In this document: positions 1 through 8,798 of the stretch, piece by piece | How the letters are laid out: each line of letters opens with the position of its first letter | How positions within the stretch are numbered: the first letter of the stretch is position 1 | Assembly (NCBI GenBank): GCA_023807065.1 | Contig: JAJJLU010004161.1 | Location: 1 to 17,489, forward strand | Direction of reading: 5' to 3' | Source: Isotricha intestinalis | Taxonomy: Eukaryota > Ciliophora > Litostomatea > Vestibuliferida > Isotrichidae | DNA length: 17,489 nt | The notes under the pieces: generated by a model | The model's input: the letters and a program-made list of their open reading frames with translations, nothing else | Database searches by the model: none | What the model was told of the DNA's origin: nothing | Position numbers and translations under genes: made by a program

Positions 1-73
<73 letters not shown>
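1..73 (+). repeat. TAA/AAT trinucleotide microsatellite
   Basis: A perfect trinucleotide run of about 24 units lies at the very left edge and extends beyond it. It appears to encode poly-Asn in the 3' end of a gene. Such runs are length-unstable and prone to assembly error, so the copy number should not be trusted. Confidence 0.9.
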
Positions 74-75
<2 letters not shown>

Positions 76-133
76 TAATCAAGAAAATAATAATTATGAG
101 TACAAAGAGTCAGAAGATAAAGATGATGATTAA
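1..133 (+). CDS. 3' end of an Asn-rich protein gene (5' part outside window)
   Basis: Frame 2 is open from the left edge. It reads about 24 consecutive Asn codons (AAT), then a short acidic, polar tail (NDNQENNNYEYKESEDKDDD), and stops at TAA 131-133, followed at once by TGA. The frame beginning at base 1 would be only TAA stops, and frame 3 would be poly-Ile, so the Asn reading is the believable one, particularly because the tail stays in frame and is compositionally protein-like (Glu, Asp, Lys, Tyr). Nothing of a folded domain is visible, so the function is unknown. Poly-Asn runs next to acidic tails are common in AT-rich protist proteins. The whole call rests on about 44 codons, so a non-coding repeat is the alternative. 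Confidence 0.5.
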
Positions 134-1003
134 TGATATTTAAATAAGAAAAAATACATAAATAACCATTAAAAAAATAATTAAATTTATTATTTTTTAA
201 ATATAAAAACAAATTCAAAATTTTATTTTAAATAAAAAAATATGCAATAAATTAAATTTCAAATGATGAAGATAATCAAAATATTAAAATAGATACAAAT
301 TCAAAATAACTAATATAAAAACAACAATAAATATAAATCATAATAATAAATCAAAGAGATAATGATAAAATTAATGTAGAAATACATTTATTTTTAAAAA
401 AAGAAAAAAAGTATTCGTTTTATTTATTTAGATTGAGAGTTTAGATAGAGACATTGAAAAAGAAATAAATATTAAAAATAGTGAAATATATTTGAAAAAG
501 TATAATAAAGGAATATAAAAATAAAATGATATCGAAGAATATGGAAAGGAATATATTGAAAAAAATAAGAATTATTCAACAAATGATATTTAAAATTATT
601 ATGAAGGTAAAATAAAAATTAGAATAAAATTAATATAAAATATGATAAAAATAAAATAAAAATAAAGTTTTTTTAAAAAAAAATAACAAGGAGGATTTAA
701 AAATAAAAAAAGAAGAGAATGATTACTATAAAAAAATTGTTATAAAAGAGAATATTCTTCTGAAGAAAATTCATATGAATATTAAAATTTTTTAAAATAG
801 AAGTAGAAGTAGAAAAAAGAGAAATAATAATAAAATTAAAAAAAAAATTAGAAGTAGTACTTAAGAGAGAAATTATTATAAGAAAAATCATTACAATGAA
901 TAAAAAATATATATATTTACAATCTAATTAACTAATAGAAAAAATATAATTTAATAATATAAAAAAACTTGAAAAAAAAAAAATAAATAAATTATTATAT
1001 ATT
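134..1003. other. Gene-free AT-rich interval with possible decayed low-complexity coding sequence
   Basis: No intact gene is present. In one plus-strand frame, around 440-600, short stretches read like Lys/Glu/Asn-rich protein, for example DIEKEINIKNSEIYLKKYNK and NDIEEYGKEYIEKNKN. These are interrupted by TAA codons. This could be a gene relic or could simply be the composition of A-rich DNA. A minus-strand open frame at 697-891 is almost all Phe, Ile, Leu, Asn and Ser read from poly-A/T and is not credible. Bases 901-1003 precede the 3' end of the next gene and are A/T runs only. Confidence 0.4.
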
Positions 1004-3628
1004 TCAATCATCCTCATCTTCATTTTTAATAGGAACAATTTTTTGAATATATTTTCTAAATCTATCACCATATTTTGAAGGTTCTAAAACAGAAAAATTA
1101 GTATCTTTCATTTGATTAATATAACCAATTAATTCTTTTGCTAATTTTTCTCCTTTTTTTTCCAAACCAAAAGTTCCTAAAAAATCTATAATAGAAAAAT
1201 CATATATATATAAACTATCTTTACTTTGCATAACATGTAAATTTCCTAAATTATCATTAATATCTTTTTTTCTATATTTATGAATAAAAACTAAAAGAGA
1301 ATAATCAGTGACACCAAATTTTTCTAAAAATCTAGTATCTTTCTCAATGAATAATTTTAAATTTCTTGCATTTTTATCATGTAAAATAAAATTCATTTTT
1401 AAAATTTCTAAATCAATATCTTTTAAAACTTTATTCTTATATTTATTAATCAAATTTTCATAACCTAAATTAATATCATCTTCATTAATACATTGTCTAT
1501 CAACAGTAGATCCTTTTAAATCAAAAGTAATTATTTTAGTTTCACTTGGTAAATCATCCATATTTTTTTGTAATAAAACATGTATATTTCCTTTATCATT
1601 TAAATCTATTTCAAATAAACCATAAATTCTACATAATAAGCTTTTAGTATCTCTTATTCTACTATGATATTCTTTAATCATTTTATCAATAAATATTTTT
1701 TTTTCTGTTTTATTTATAGTTTTTAATAATATTTTTTTATCCCATGTTGTACTTATTGAATTATCTCCTCTTCCTCCATTAACTTTTAATTCTCTTAATT
1801 TAGATAAATTTTTTATTGGATCTAAACTTCTAATAATATCATCAATAGAAACATTATCAATACATCTTAAATGATGAAAAACAAAAGGACAATATTCTTT
1901 TATTCTAAAATTAAATTTTTTAAATCTATTATCATTTTTAACATTAACCCAATCTGGAATAGTAGTTTGATTATATTCTTTCCATTTACTTTTTTGTTTA
2001 TAATATTTATCTTCTTCCCAAGGCAAAGAACAATTAAAATATTTTTTTTTTAATTGATAATTAAAATCATATATTCTATTTTCATTTATTGCTACAGTTA
2101 TAGCTAACATTCTTAATAAATTATCATCTAAATCTATATGATAATACATTAAATCATATGCTAAAATTCCTTCTTTAAACATCATTTTATCAAAATATTT
2201 TTTACTTGCTCTTTTACGAGAAATTAATAAATTTTTTCCTTTTGAAACCGTTTCTATTATTGGATTAATATAATTCTTTTTATTATCTTCACTATGACAA
2301 CTTTTTATTTCATCTTCTTCTTCACTTGAAACTATTATATCACTTGAATTATTTGAAGAATAATCATTTGAATTTGAAGGAAAATATTCTGATGTTGCTT
2401 TTATCATTGATTTTTTAATTGTTTTTATTGAATTTTTTTTACTTATTTTTGAAAATGAATCACCTAATTTTTTCATATTATTTCTTTTATATAATGTTAA
2501 ATTATTTGGATTTGATTCAATAATATCATTAAAATTATAATTTTGAACATAACTTTCCATTTCAATTCTTTTGTTATCATTTTCAGGGTTATTTTCCATT
2601 GAATTATATGGTAAATCAGTTCTGGCTTTTTTAATATTTAGTGAAGTATTACTATGAGCATCATAAATTTTTGAATTAATATCTAATAAAGCTTTACTTG
2701 ATTCATGTGACATAACTCCAATATCTTTATTCCAAAAAATAATATTATATAAAAATCCTCTCATTACTGGATCTGTTAATTTAATACAGAAAATTAAAGT
2801 TCCATATAAACTTATAAGAGAAAGACAAAAAAAATTTAAATAGAAACTTTCAAAATTTTCATAGTTAAATATTGTTCTAATTATCATACATATTGTCATT
2901 GGGAAATATGATAATATGAAATATATTATAAAAACTAAATGACGGTATATTAATTGTTTGAATAATCTTCTTATTGCTATATTTCTTGAATCATCTATAC
3001 TTAAAGTTAAAAAATCTGTGTCTTTTTTAAATATAAAATAAATATTGTAAATTATAAAAACTTGAAAAATTAAAGCAATTAAATAAAATAAAGTTAAATA
3101 ATTAGGATTATAAACTTTAGTAAAAGAAAAAGTTTTACTCATAATATTTTTACTTTCAAAATGAACATTAAAAAAAGTAATAAATAAAACAATTAAACTA
3201 TAAATAATTCCTTGATATTTATAAAATTTTATTCTTTTATCTAAACTTTTTTTATAATTATAATAAGTAACATATATATTATGAACTAAACAAGAATTCC
3301 AAAAATAAAGAAAAAAATGTAAAACTGGATTTATTATTCCAAAAAAAATCATTGATAAAGGTAAAGTTGCCATATCACCAAAAGACAATTCACCAAATAA
3401 AATAAAATATAATAAATTTATTATAGATTGAGCTAAAATTAAATATAATGTTAAACTATTTGGTTTATTATGATAATGAGGCATTTTAATATAAAATATA
3501 ATAAATATTATACAAAAGAAAATACTAATTGCATTTAATATAAAGAAATATAAACATAAATCATGATTTAATATTCTTGATTCTTCTAAATCTGAGAAAA
3601 CTATATCATCTATCAATATTATTGACAT
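1004..3628 (-). CDS. Seven-transmembrane receptor fused to phosphatidylinositol phosphate kinase (GPCR-PIPK)
   Basis: This 874-residue protein joins a receptor-like membrane domain to a lipid kinase. Residues 25-283 hold about seven hydrophobic segments (near 25-47, 58-78, 88-112, 139-156, 177-200, 230-253 and 262-283). A Ser/Asn/Lys-rich acidic linker covers about 300-475. The PIPK catalytic domain spans about 480-865. It shows the Gly-rich loop NGGRGDNSI (617-625), the ATP-binding Lys in ILLKTI (K636), the family signature FDLKGSTVDR (702-711; usual form FDLKGS), VTDYSLLVFIH (773-783, matching the PIPK MDYSLL motif), IYDFSIIDFLG with the metal-binding Asp D815, and the activation-loop end with EPSKYGDRFRKYI (849-861). 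Such proteins phosphorylate phosphatidylinositol phosphate to PIP2 at membranes. The architecture is that of Dictyostelium RpkA and oomycete GPCR-PIPKs. Whether it acts as a 4- or 5-kinase, and its ligand, cannot be told. The catalytic residues look intact. The start is the first ATG ahead of the first membrane helix. Confidence 0.88.
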   Translation of the reverse strand: MSIILIDDIVFSDLEESRILNHDLCLYFFILNAISIFFCIIFIIFYIKMPHYHNKPNSLTLYLILAQSIINLLYFILFGELSFGDMATLPLSMIFFGIINPVLHFFLYFWNSCLVHNIYVTYYNYKKSLDKRIKFYKYQGIIYSLIVLFITFFNVHFESKNIMSKTFSFTKVYNPNYLTLFYLIALIFQVFIIYNIYFIFKKDTDFLTLSIDDSRNIAIRRLFKQLIYRHLVFIIYFILSYFPMTICMIIRTIFNYENFESFYLNFFCLSLISLYGTLIFCIKLTDPVMRGFLYNIIFWNKDIGVMSHESSKALLDINSKIYDAHSNTSLNIKKARTDLPYNSMENNPENDNKRIEMESYVQNYNFNDIIESNPNNLTLYKRNNMKKLGDSFSKISKKNSIKTIKKSMIKATSEYFPSNSNDYSSNNSSDIIVSSEEEDEIKSCHSEDNKKNYINPIIETVSKGKNLLISRKRASKKYFDKMMFKEGILAYDLMYYHIDLDDNLLRMLAITVAINENRIYDFNYQLKKKYFNCSLPWEEDKYYKQKSKWKEYNQTTIPDWVNVKNDNRFKKFNFRIKEYCPFVFHHLRCIDNVSIDDIIRSLDPIKNLSKLRELKVNGGRGDNSISTTWDKKILLKTINKTEKKIFIDKMIKEYHSRIRDTKSLLCRIYGLFEIDLNDKGNIHVLLQKNMDDLPSETKIITFDLKGSTVDRQCINEDDINLGYENLINKYKNKVLKDIDLEILKMNFILHDKNARNLKLFIEKDTRFLEKFGVTDYSLLVFIHKYRKKDINDNLGNLHVMQSKDSLYIYDFSIIDFLGTFGLEKKGEKLAKELIGYINQMKDTNFSVLEPSKYGDRFRKYIQKIVPIKNEDEDD

Positions 3629-3774
3629 ATATTAGGAGATTACTATTATTTATTTTTTAAAAAATAAATTTTTCAAAATTAGAATTAAAAATATAAAAAA
3701 TATATGAAAAAAAAATAAACTTTAAATCAGAAAATTTTAATATAAAAATTAAAAATATAAAAATTGCAATTTTT

Positions 3775-4989
3775 TTAAACTTCTTCATTTCCATCACTTA
3801 ATAAATCGTTATAATTATTATTAGAATAATTATTACTCAATAAATAATTTGATAATAAATCATTAGATTTTTTCCCGATTTTTCCTTCGTTATATTTTTT
3901 TTGTCTTAAATAATCATAAACAAAAGCAAAATTTTGTCTTTCTTCAAGTAATTTTTTATTTCTTTCTCCAAAATTACTTTCAATATTATAACCAGAATTA
4001 GTAGTATATGATTTAGGTTTAAAAGTAATTCCTCTTTCATTATCAATTTCTTTTTGTAATTCTTTTTTCCTTATTTGCATTTTAGAATAATCATTATATA
4101 ATCTTTCACTTGTTAATCTACTATTATTTCTATTTGAAATATTATTATTACTTATATTATTACTTATATTATTACTAATATTATTACTAATATTATTATT
4201 ATTAATATTATAATTATTAAATAATGAATTTGCAGTTTTTAATCTTTCATTCTTTTGAATTGAAGGTGAATTATATTTACTTTTAATATTTGGATTTTTT
4301 ATATTTGTTTTAGGAGAAAAAGAACATAATAATTGCATTTCTTCTTCATTTTTTGTAAATGCTTTTTCTCTTGATTTTTGAAGTTTTTGATAATATTTTT
4401 CTTGTCTTGAAATAAAGTCATTTGCTATTATTTCATTTTCTTTTTTCTTTTCTGATATTAATTTATTTATATTTGATTTATCAAACAATTTTTGCTTTTT
4501 TCTTATATTTGAATTTAATGAACTTTTTATTGAATAATCTGTATTTAAATTATTTAATTGATTTCTATTTTTAATTTCTTTTCTTTTTGAAAATGTTATT
4601 TTATTCCATTTTTTTAAATAATATTTTAATTCTTTATTGTCATATATTTCTAATAAACGTAAAGTATATTTTTTTTTAATTTTATTTTTATTTTCATTAT
4701 AGGCATCAATTAATCCTTTTGATAATATTTTTAATTGGTTTTGATTTAAAGATACTAAATATTCATATATTGTTCTTATTATTATTTCATATTCTGAAAG
4801 AGATGTATTTGAAAAAATTGAATTTAAAGATTTTTCTTTTTGTAAATTTTGTTCTGAATTATTATTTTCTTTTTCACTAACTGATTTTATTACTGTATTA
4901 TAAACATTTAGAAATGAAGAAACTGATTCTTCATTTATAAATTTTATATATTGAAGATAATCTATAAATTCTTTAATATATTTATCCAT
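3775..4989 (-). CDS. Coiled-coil, Asn-rich protein of cytoskeletal type, function unknown
   Basis: This protein has 404 residues and no recognised enzyme domain. The N-terminal 1-130 is helical, with a conserved-looking stretch RLLEIYDNKELKYYLKKWNK (111-130). Residues 135-220 are very rich in Lys, Glu and Arg and probably form a coiled coil. Two motifs stand out: LCSFSPKTN (221-229) and ERGITFKPK (318-326), the latter following the basic helix RLYNDYSKMQIRKKELQKE (296-314). Repeated Phe-x-Pro-Lys motifs after charged helices occur in many ciliate and other protist coiled-coil proteins, often tied to microtubules or basal bodies; that link is inference here. An Asn/Ile/Ser repeat (about 261-286) separates the two motifs. 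The gene lies head to head with the CFAP161-like gene, 182 bases apart. There is no signal peptide or membrane segment. The start is the first in-frame ATG, next to an AT-only leader. Confidence 0.75.
   Translation of the reverse strand: MDKYIKEFIDYLQYIKFINEESVSSFLNVYNTVIKSVSEKENNNSEQNLQKEKSLNSIFSNTSLSEYEIIIRTIYEYLVSLNQNQLKILSKGLIDAYNENKNKIKKKYTLRLLEIYDNKELKYYLKKWNKITFSKRKEIKNRNQLNNLNTDYSIKSSLNSNIRKKQKLFDKSNINKLISEKKKENEIIANDFISRQEKYYQKLQKSREKAFTKNEEEMQLLCSFSPKTNIKNPNIKSKYNSPSIQKNERLKTANSLFNNYNINNNNISNNISNNISNNISNNNISNRNNSRLTSERLYNDYSKMQIRKKELQKEIDNERGITFKPKSYTTNSGYNIESNFGERNKKLLEERQNFAFVYDYLRQKKYNEGKIGKKSNDLLSNYLLSNNYSNNNYNDLLSDGNEEV
4132..4209 (-). repeat. In-gene repeat encoding Ile-Ser-Asn-Asn units
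   Basis: A degenerate 12-base repeat of ATT, TTA and CTT/CTA triplets encodes about four ISNN units plus flanking poly-Asn, within the 3775-4989 gene (residues about 261-286). The DNA is nearly pure T/A on the plus strand, with C only in the Ser codon. It is likely a flexible linker that changes length by slippage. Confidence 0.8.
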
Positions 4990-5171
4990 TGACTTTTTTA
5001 ATAAATATTTAAAATATATTATTTAATAAAATCAATAAAATGTTAATTAATATAATTAAAAATAATTAAATAAAATATCTATAAAATCAAAAGCCTAAAA
5101 AAAATTAAAAAACCCAAAAAAAAAAATAAATAAATCTCCCTAATATAATAAAAAAATAACTTAAAAAAAAA
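4990..5171. promoter_or_regulatory. Shared intergenic region of a divergent gene pair
   Basis: This 182-base stretch separates the start codons of the minus-strand coiled-coil gene and the plus-strand CFAP161-like gene. It is almost pure A/T, with an A-rich leader just before the ATG at 5172. No specific factor site can be recognised. Both promoters must lie here or inside the genes, so a bidirectional promoter is plausible but not shown. Confidence 0.4.
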
Positions 5172-6047
5172 ATGCAATTCACAACTCAACAACTTCGTGG
5201 AGGTGGTAAATACTCAGTAAAAGCAAAAATAGGTAATTGGTATGAGGATATGGTTCTAGACGAGACAAAATTTAAAGAATACATTTCATTAAAAGATTCA
5301 AATGGTTTACTTGTTTCTCAGAAAGAGGCAAAATATGCAGGAATGCTTGCACGTGTGGATCTAACTCCATTCTCTTCAGGGACATTAACAACGGGTCATT
5401 ACTTCATGTTCAAGAACAAGAAGACAAATGGTTTCATGGTGATGGATGTAGATGATCGTAATCCTCAATACAAAGCAGCATTTGGATGTACAACATCACC
5501 ATTAATGAATTTCCCATGTCCTCGAAGTTTATTTAAAATAGAGAAATACAATGATGATAAAAATTTAAATTCTTTCCCAGAACCACAACCAGAATCATCT
5601 GTATGTTATAATGATAAAATTGTAATAGTAGCTTATCCTTCTGCATATGATTTTCCATTATATTTATTTTCTCCTTTAGTTGGTCCTTTTGCTTATAGTA
5701 GATTTAGTAGAAATCAAGAAGTTCTCTTTTCTTCTGAAGAATCTTTTTATAATTGTTGGACTATTGAACATGTTGATCCTATTAAAAGATTCGAAGTCAT
5801 GGGACAACCTGTTAGAGTTGATCAACCTTTTCTTATTAGACATTTTCAAACTGGAAAATTACTTGGAAGTGATTTAATCGATTATAATAATGATTATGGA
5901 CATGAATTTGAAATGTGTGCTAATAATTATCTTGCTATTACTAAGTTTAAAAGAATTGAAGCTGATAAAAATCCTAAATATGATAGACCTGATGTTAGTA
6001 GAATTGAAAAAGATGTTAATATTTGGTGTGCTGTTGATAAAGTCTAG
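5172..6047 (+). CDS. CFAP161: CFAP161-like cilium/flagellum protein
   Basis: This 291-residue protein is close to the roughly 300 residues of animal CFAP161. Landmarks match the family in order: YSVKAKIGNWYEDMVLDE (14-31; the IGNW.ED signature), a following segment with LVSQKEAKY, a central beta-rich part with NGFMVMDVDD (86-95), SFYNCWTIEHVDP (191-203; the NCW..DP signature), VRVDQPFLIRHFQTGKLLGSD (214-234), YGHEFEMCANN (242-252) and the terminal NIWCAV (283-288). CFAP161 is a microtubule inner protein of axonemal doublets, so this gene implies that the organism builds motile cilia. The stop is TAG. The start ATG at 5172 has an in-frame match to the family N terminus soon after it and an A-run leader. 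Oddly, the first third uses noticeably more C/G-containing codons than the rest. Identification is from motif recall, not a database search. Confidence 0.82.
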   Translation: MQFTTQQLRGGGKYSVKAKIGNWYEDMVLDETKFKEYISLKDSNGLLVSQKEAKYAGMLARVDLTPFSSGTLTTGHYFMFKNKKTNGFMVMDVDDRNPQYKAAFGCTTSPLMNFPCPRSLFKIEKYNDDKNLNSFPEPQPESSVCYNDKIVIVAYPSAYDFPLYLFSPLVGPFAYSRFSRNQEVLFSSEESFYNCWTIEHVDPIKRFEVMGQPVRVDQPFLIRHFQTGKLLGSDLIDYNNDYGHEFEMCANNYLAITKFKRIEADKNPKYDRPDVSRIEKDVNIWCAVDKV

Positions 6048-6399
6048 GATATAATGGGTTAGGCAATAATGGTTTTTTTTTGTTTTTTGGATTTAAAATT
6101 TTTTTTTTAAATTTTTTTTTATAATTTCATATATAATTTATAATTATTTATATTCTGTTTTTTTTGAAGAATGTTTCTTTGAATTTTGTTTTTTATAGAT
6201 GTAAGTATCAAAAATATAAAGAAATTATAATGTTCATAATTTTTTTATAGTAGATATTAAAAATAATAGTATTTAAAATATTCTTTATTAATACTCTCAT
6301 TTTCTTTTTAAAAATTTTAAGGGTTTCGCCAAAAAATTTTAATGGCAAAATTTTTTTACATATTAAAGTTTGTGTTTAATTTGAAAATAATAATAACCA
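6048..6399. other. Intergenic, T-rich, no gene seen
   Basis: This is the region downstream of the CFAP161-like stop. It contains long T runs (for example near 6073-6120) and a slightly GC-richer spot near 6321-6350 (around GGGTTTCGCC and AATGGCAAAA). No open frame, RNA gene or repeat array is convincing. The T-rich stretch may hold the 3' untranslated region and poly-A signals of the upstream gene. Confidence 0.4.
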
Positions 6400-7640
6400 T
6401 TAATTATATAAAAAAGGTTCTTTTTCAAAACAAGCAATTTCTCTAATAACTTTAAAATACTTTTAAAAAGTGATAAAATCATCAATTCAAATTCACATCA
6501 TCACTATAATATTCATGAATATTAATTCTTCTACTTAAATTTTCTTAGATAAATATATTTTTATTAAATTAACTATTCAATTAATAACAATATAATTTCC
6601 GCTTATACACAAATCCATTATTTATATTTGTTCTTTATTCATGAATCCTTCCAAAGATACATATTTACTTACCTGATATAATAATTTAATCATAGTATTA
6701 TATAAAAATTTTAAGTTAAATCATTATTTTCTTCTATAAATTTTTAAAAATATTCACAAATTCCTTAAAACTACATTTCCTTTAATTAATAAATTATATA
6801 TTATTAAATTATTAACTTATTTTTAATTTATAGTGTAAACTATATTTATTTATTTTGAAGACATACCATTCACATTTTCATTTTAACAATTTTAAAAACT
6901 TTTCTAATGAAATTTGAATTATTTTTTTTGAAATGAATTTCCAATTTAATATTAGTTATTTCAGTTTCTTTTTATTTTCATTTCTTCTTTTACTTTTTCA
7001 AGTTCTTTTAATAAAGTATAATAATTAAATTTGTTATTAATACTTTTTATTTCATTTAATATATTTGATATTTTTATTGTAATTCTTGTATATTTCTTTC
7101 TGGTTGAAAAGTTTTTGAATGTTTTTATTTGTTGATTTAAATGTTTATTTTTAAAGGAAGTGAATCTGAAATTCCTTTTATTTGTTTATGTATTATTGAA
7201 TTTTTTTCTTCTCTGTCTTTTTTCTTTTCAACTTAAAATTCTTTTTTTTCAATTTACTCATTGAATTATATAATTAAATAAATTTATTTTATTTTTTAAT
7301 TCTTCAATTTTATTTTCAAATATATTCTTTTTTCTTTTATATTTTTTAATTCTCGATTATTATAATACAAATAATTTCATAAAAAGATTTTTTGAATCAA
7401 ACTTTTACTGTAACTTTCTTTAGAATTAGTTTATATTTAATGGAGATAAATTTTCATTAATTTGAATAATTGGATTAAATTTTTATTTTCTCTTCTTTCT
7501 AATAATATTTTCATTTTATTTAGCTCTTTTTCCATTCCATTAATTTTTTTTAAACATAGCAATTTATTTCCCTTTTTCCATATTATGATTAGTTAAAAAG
7601 TTTTTTATTCTCCTAAATTTTTTATGACTTAAACTTTAAG
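6400..7640 (-). pseudogene. Decayed coiled-coil protein gene, family not recognised
   Basis: On the minus strand, successive short frames read as Lys/Glu/Asn/Ile-rich helical protein. From high to low coordinates they include KINGMEKELNKMKILLERRE (around 7550-7490), a Lys/Glu-rich piece near 7200-7260, IIHKQIKGISDSLPLKIN (about 7145-7200), a longer open stretch of about 60 codons ending in KELEKVKEEMKIKRN before TGA at 6961, WKFISKKIIQISLEKFLKLL, YVFKINKYS, and near the end RINIHEYYSDDVNLN and KYFKVIREIACFEKEPFLYN (about 6403-6535). The frames are joined only by frameshifts and are broken by stops. The codon pattern resembles the intact genes of this window, which argues for a former gene rather than chance. 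A GT-AG intron explanation does not restore the frame generally. Boundaries are approximate and no function is assigned. Confidence 0.5.
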
Positions 7641-7779
7641 AATAATTTTAATATATCAAAAGATTAGTGAAATAAAATAAAAAATTCATATTAATATCAA
7701 CTTTATTTATAATTTTTTCATTATTAGGTATTATTTTTTTGAAAAAAGAATAAATTAAAAATTTTTTTAAAAAATATAT

Positions 7780-8620
7780 TAAGAGAATTTAATTAATGAA
7801 GAAGAAAAATGATTTGATAATAGTATATTAATTAAATTAAATGAAATAGAAAATATTTTTTAAAAAAAAGACAAAAAATAATACTAATAGAAATTTTTGA
7901 GAAATGTAATTATCATTTTTAAAAAATTAAATTTTAAAAATATTAAAATAAATAATATAATAATATTAGTTATAGACCTAAAATTTCACTTTAAAATTTA
8001 ATTGAAGTACTAAAAAACGAAGAATAATCTTTTAGGAATAATTCTACTATGATTTTTCATGAGAAACAAATTAAAAAAAAATATAAAGAATAATAATAAA
8101 AATTATATTATAAAAAAAAGAAAAAACTTCTGAAAAAATTATTATAAAAATATAGAAAAAAAAATATTAAAAAGCCAGAAACAAAAATAGAAATGAAAAG
8201 AGTTCAAAAATATTATTTCAATATAATATAAAATCAAAAGAAATTAATGAAACAAAAAAAAAATAATATTTCCTAAAAGTTTCTCATCAACAAAATATTA
8301 TTCTAAAAAAAGAAAAAAAAATAAATAATGATAATTTTTTTCTTCACTCAATAATTCTTATTTCTTCAAATTTAATTTCTAAGAGAAAAAAATTGTTTTA
8401 AGAAAATTAAATAACAATAAAAATAAATTTTATTCATTACAAAAAAATTATTTTCTCAAAAGTTATGAAAAAAAATAAATTATAAAACTGAAAATATTAG
8501 AAACGAAAAATCTAAATTAATAACATTTCTTCAAAATGAAATTATAATTGTTAAAAAATTTAAGTTAATTATATGAAGAAATGAAAAATTTTCTTTTAAA
8601 GTCAAAAACAAAAAAAAATA
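7780..8620 (+). pseudogene. Possible second decayed coiled-coil coding stretch
   Basis: Plus-strand frames give short protein-like pieces: FNLINEEEK near 7785-7810, ISYRPKISL near 7970-7993, NLIEVLKNEE near 7997-8027, and NYKTENIRNEKSKLITFLQ followed by NEIIIVKKFKLII near 8480-8574. They are divided by many stops and shifts. The sequence is extremely A-rich, so Lys/Asn/Glu-rich reading is partly compositional. It may be a relic related to the minus-strand one beside it, or simply intergenic DNA. Confidence is low and the edges are arbitrary. Bases 8621-8798 are the A/T-only upstream region of the CDPK gene. Confidence 0.25.
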
Positions 8621-8798
8621 AAAATAAATAAACAAATATAAATTAAAATATATATATAGATATATAAAAAAAATATATAATTCAAATTAAAAACAAACAT
8701 TAAATAAAAAGTAAAATAAAAAGAGATTCCAAATTAAAAAGGCCAAAATATTCATAATAAAAAATTAAATATTTTTTTTAATTAACAAAAAAAAAATA

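Noticed and set aside
1..73. Telomere or CRISPR-like repeat at the left edge
   Set aside because: A plain TAA trinucleotide run without G-rich telomere units or spacers; it is in frame as poly-Asn.
697..891. Minus-strand 64-codon open frame
   Set aside because: Only Phe, Ile, Leu, Asn and Ser from A/T runs, with no conserved feature.
5680..5877. Plus-strand open frame inside the CFAP161-like gene, and similar ones at 1871-2053 and 9334-9519
   Set aside because: Out-of-frame or antisense shadows of clearly conserved genes.
6321..6350. GC-richer spot with imperfect inverted repeat near GGGTTTCGCC
   Set aside because: The arms match only partly and no neighbouring element supports a terminator, origin or mobile element end.
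6665..6680. CAG/GTAAGT-like splice donor on the minus strand
   Set aside because: It is a good match by itself, but it lies in a relic with no restored frame on either side and no paired acceptor could be identified.
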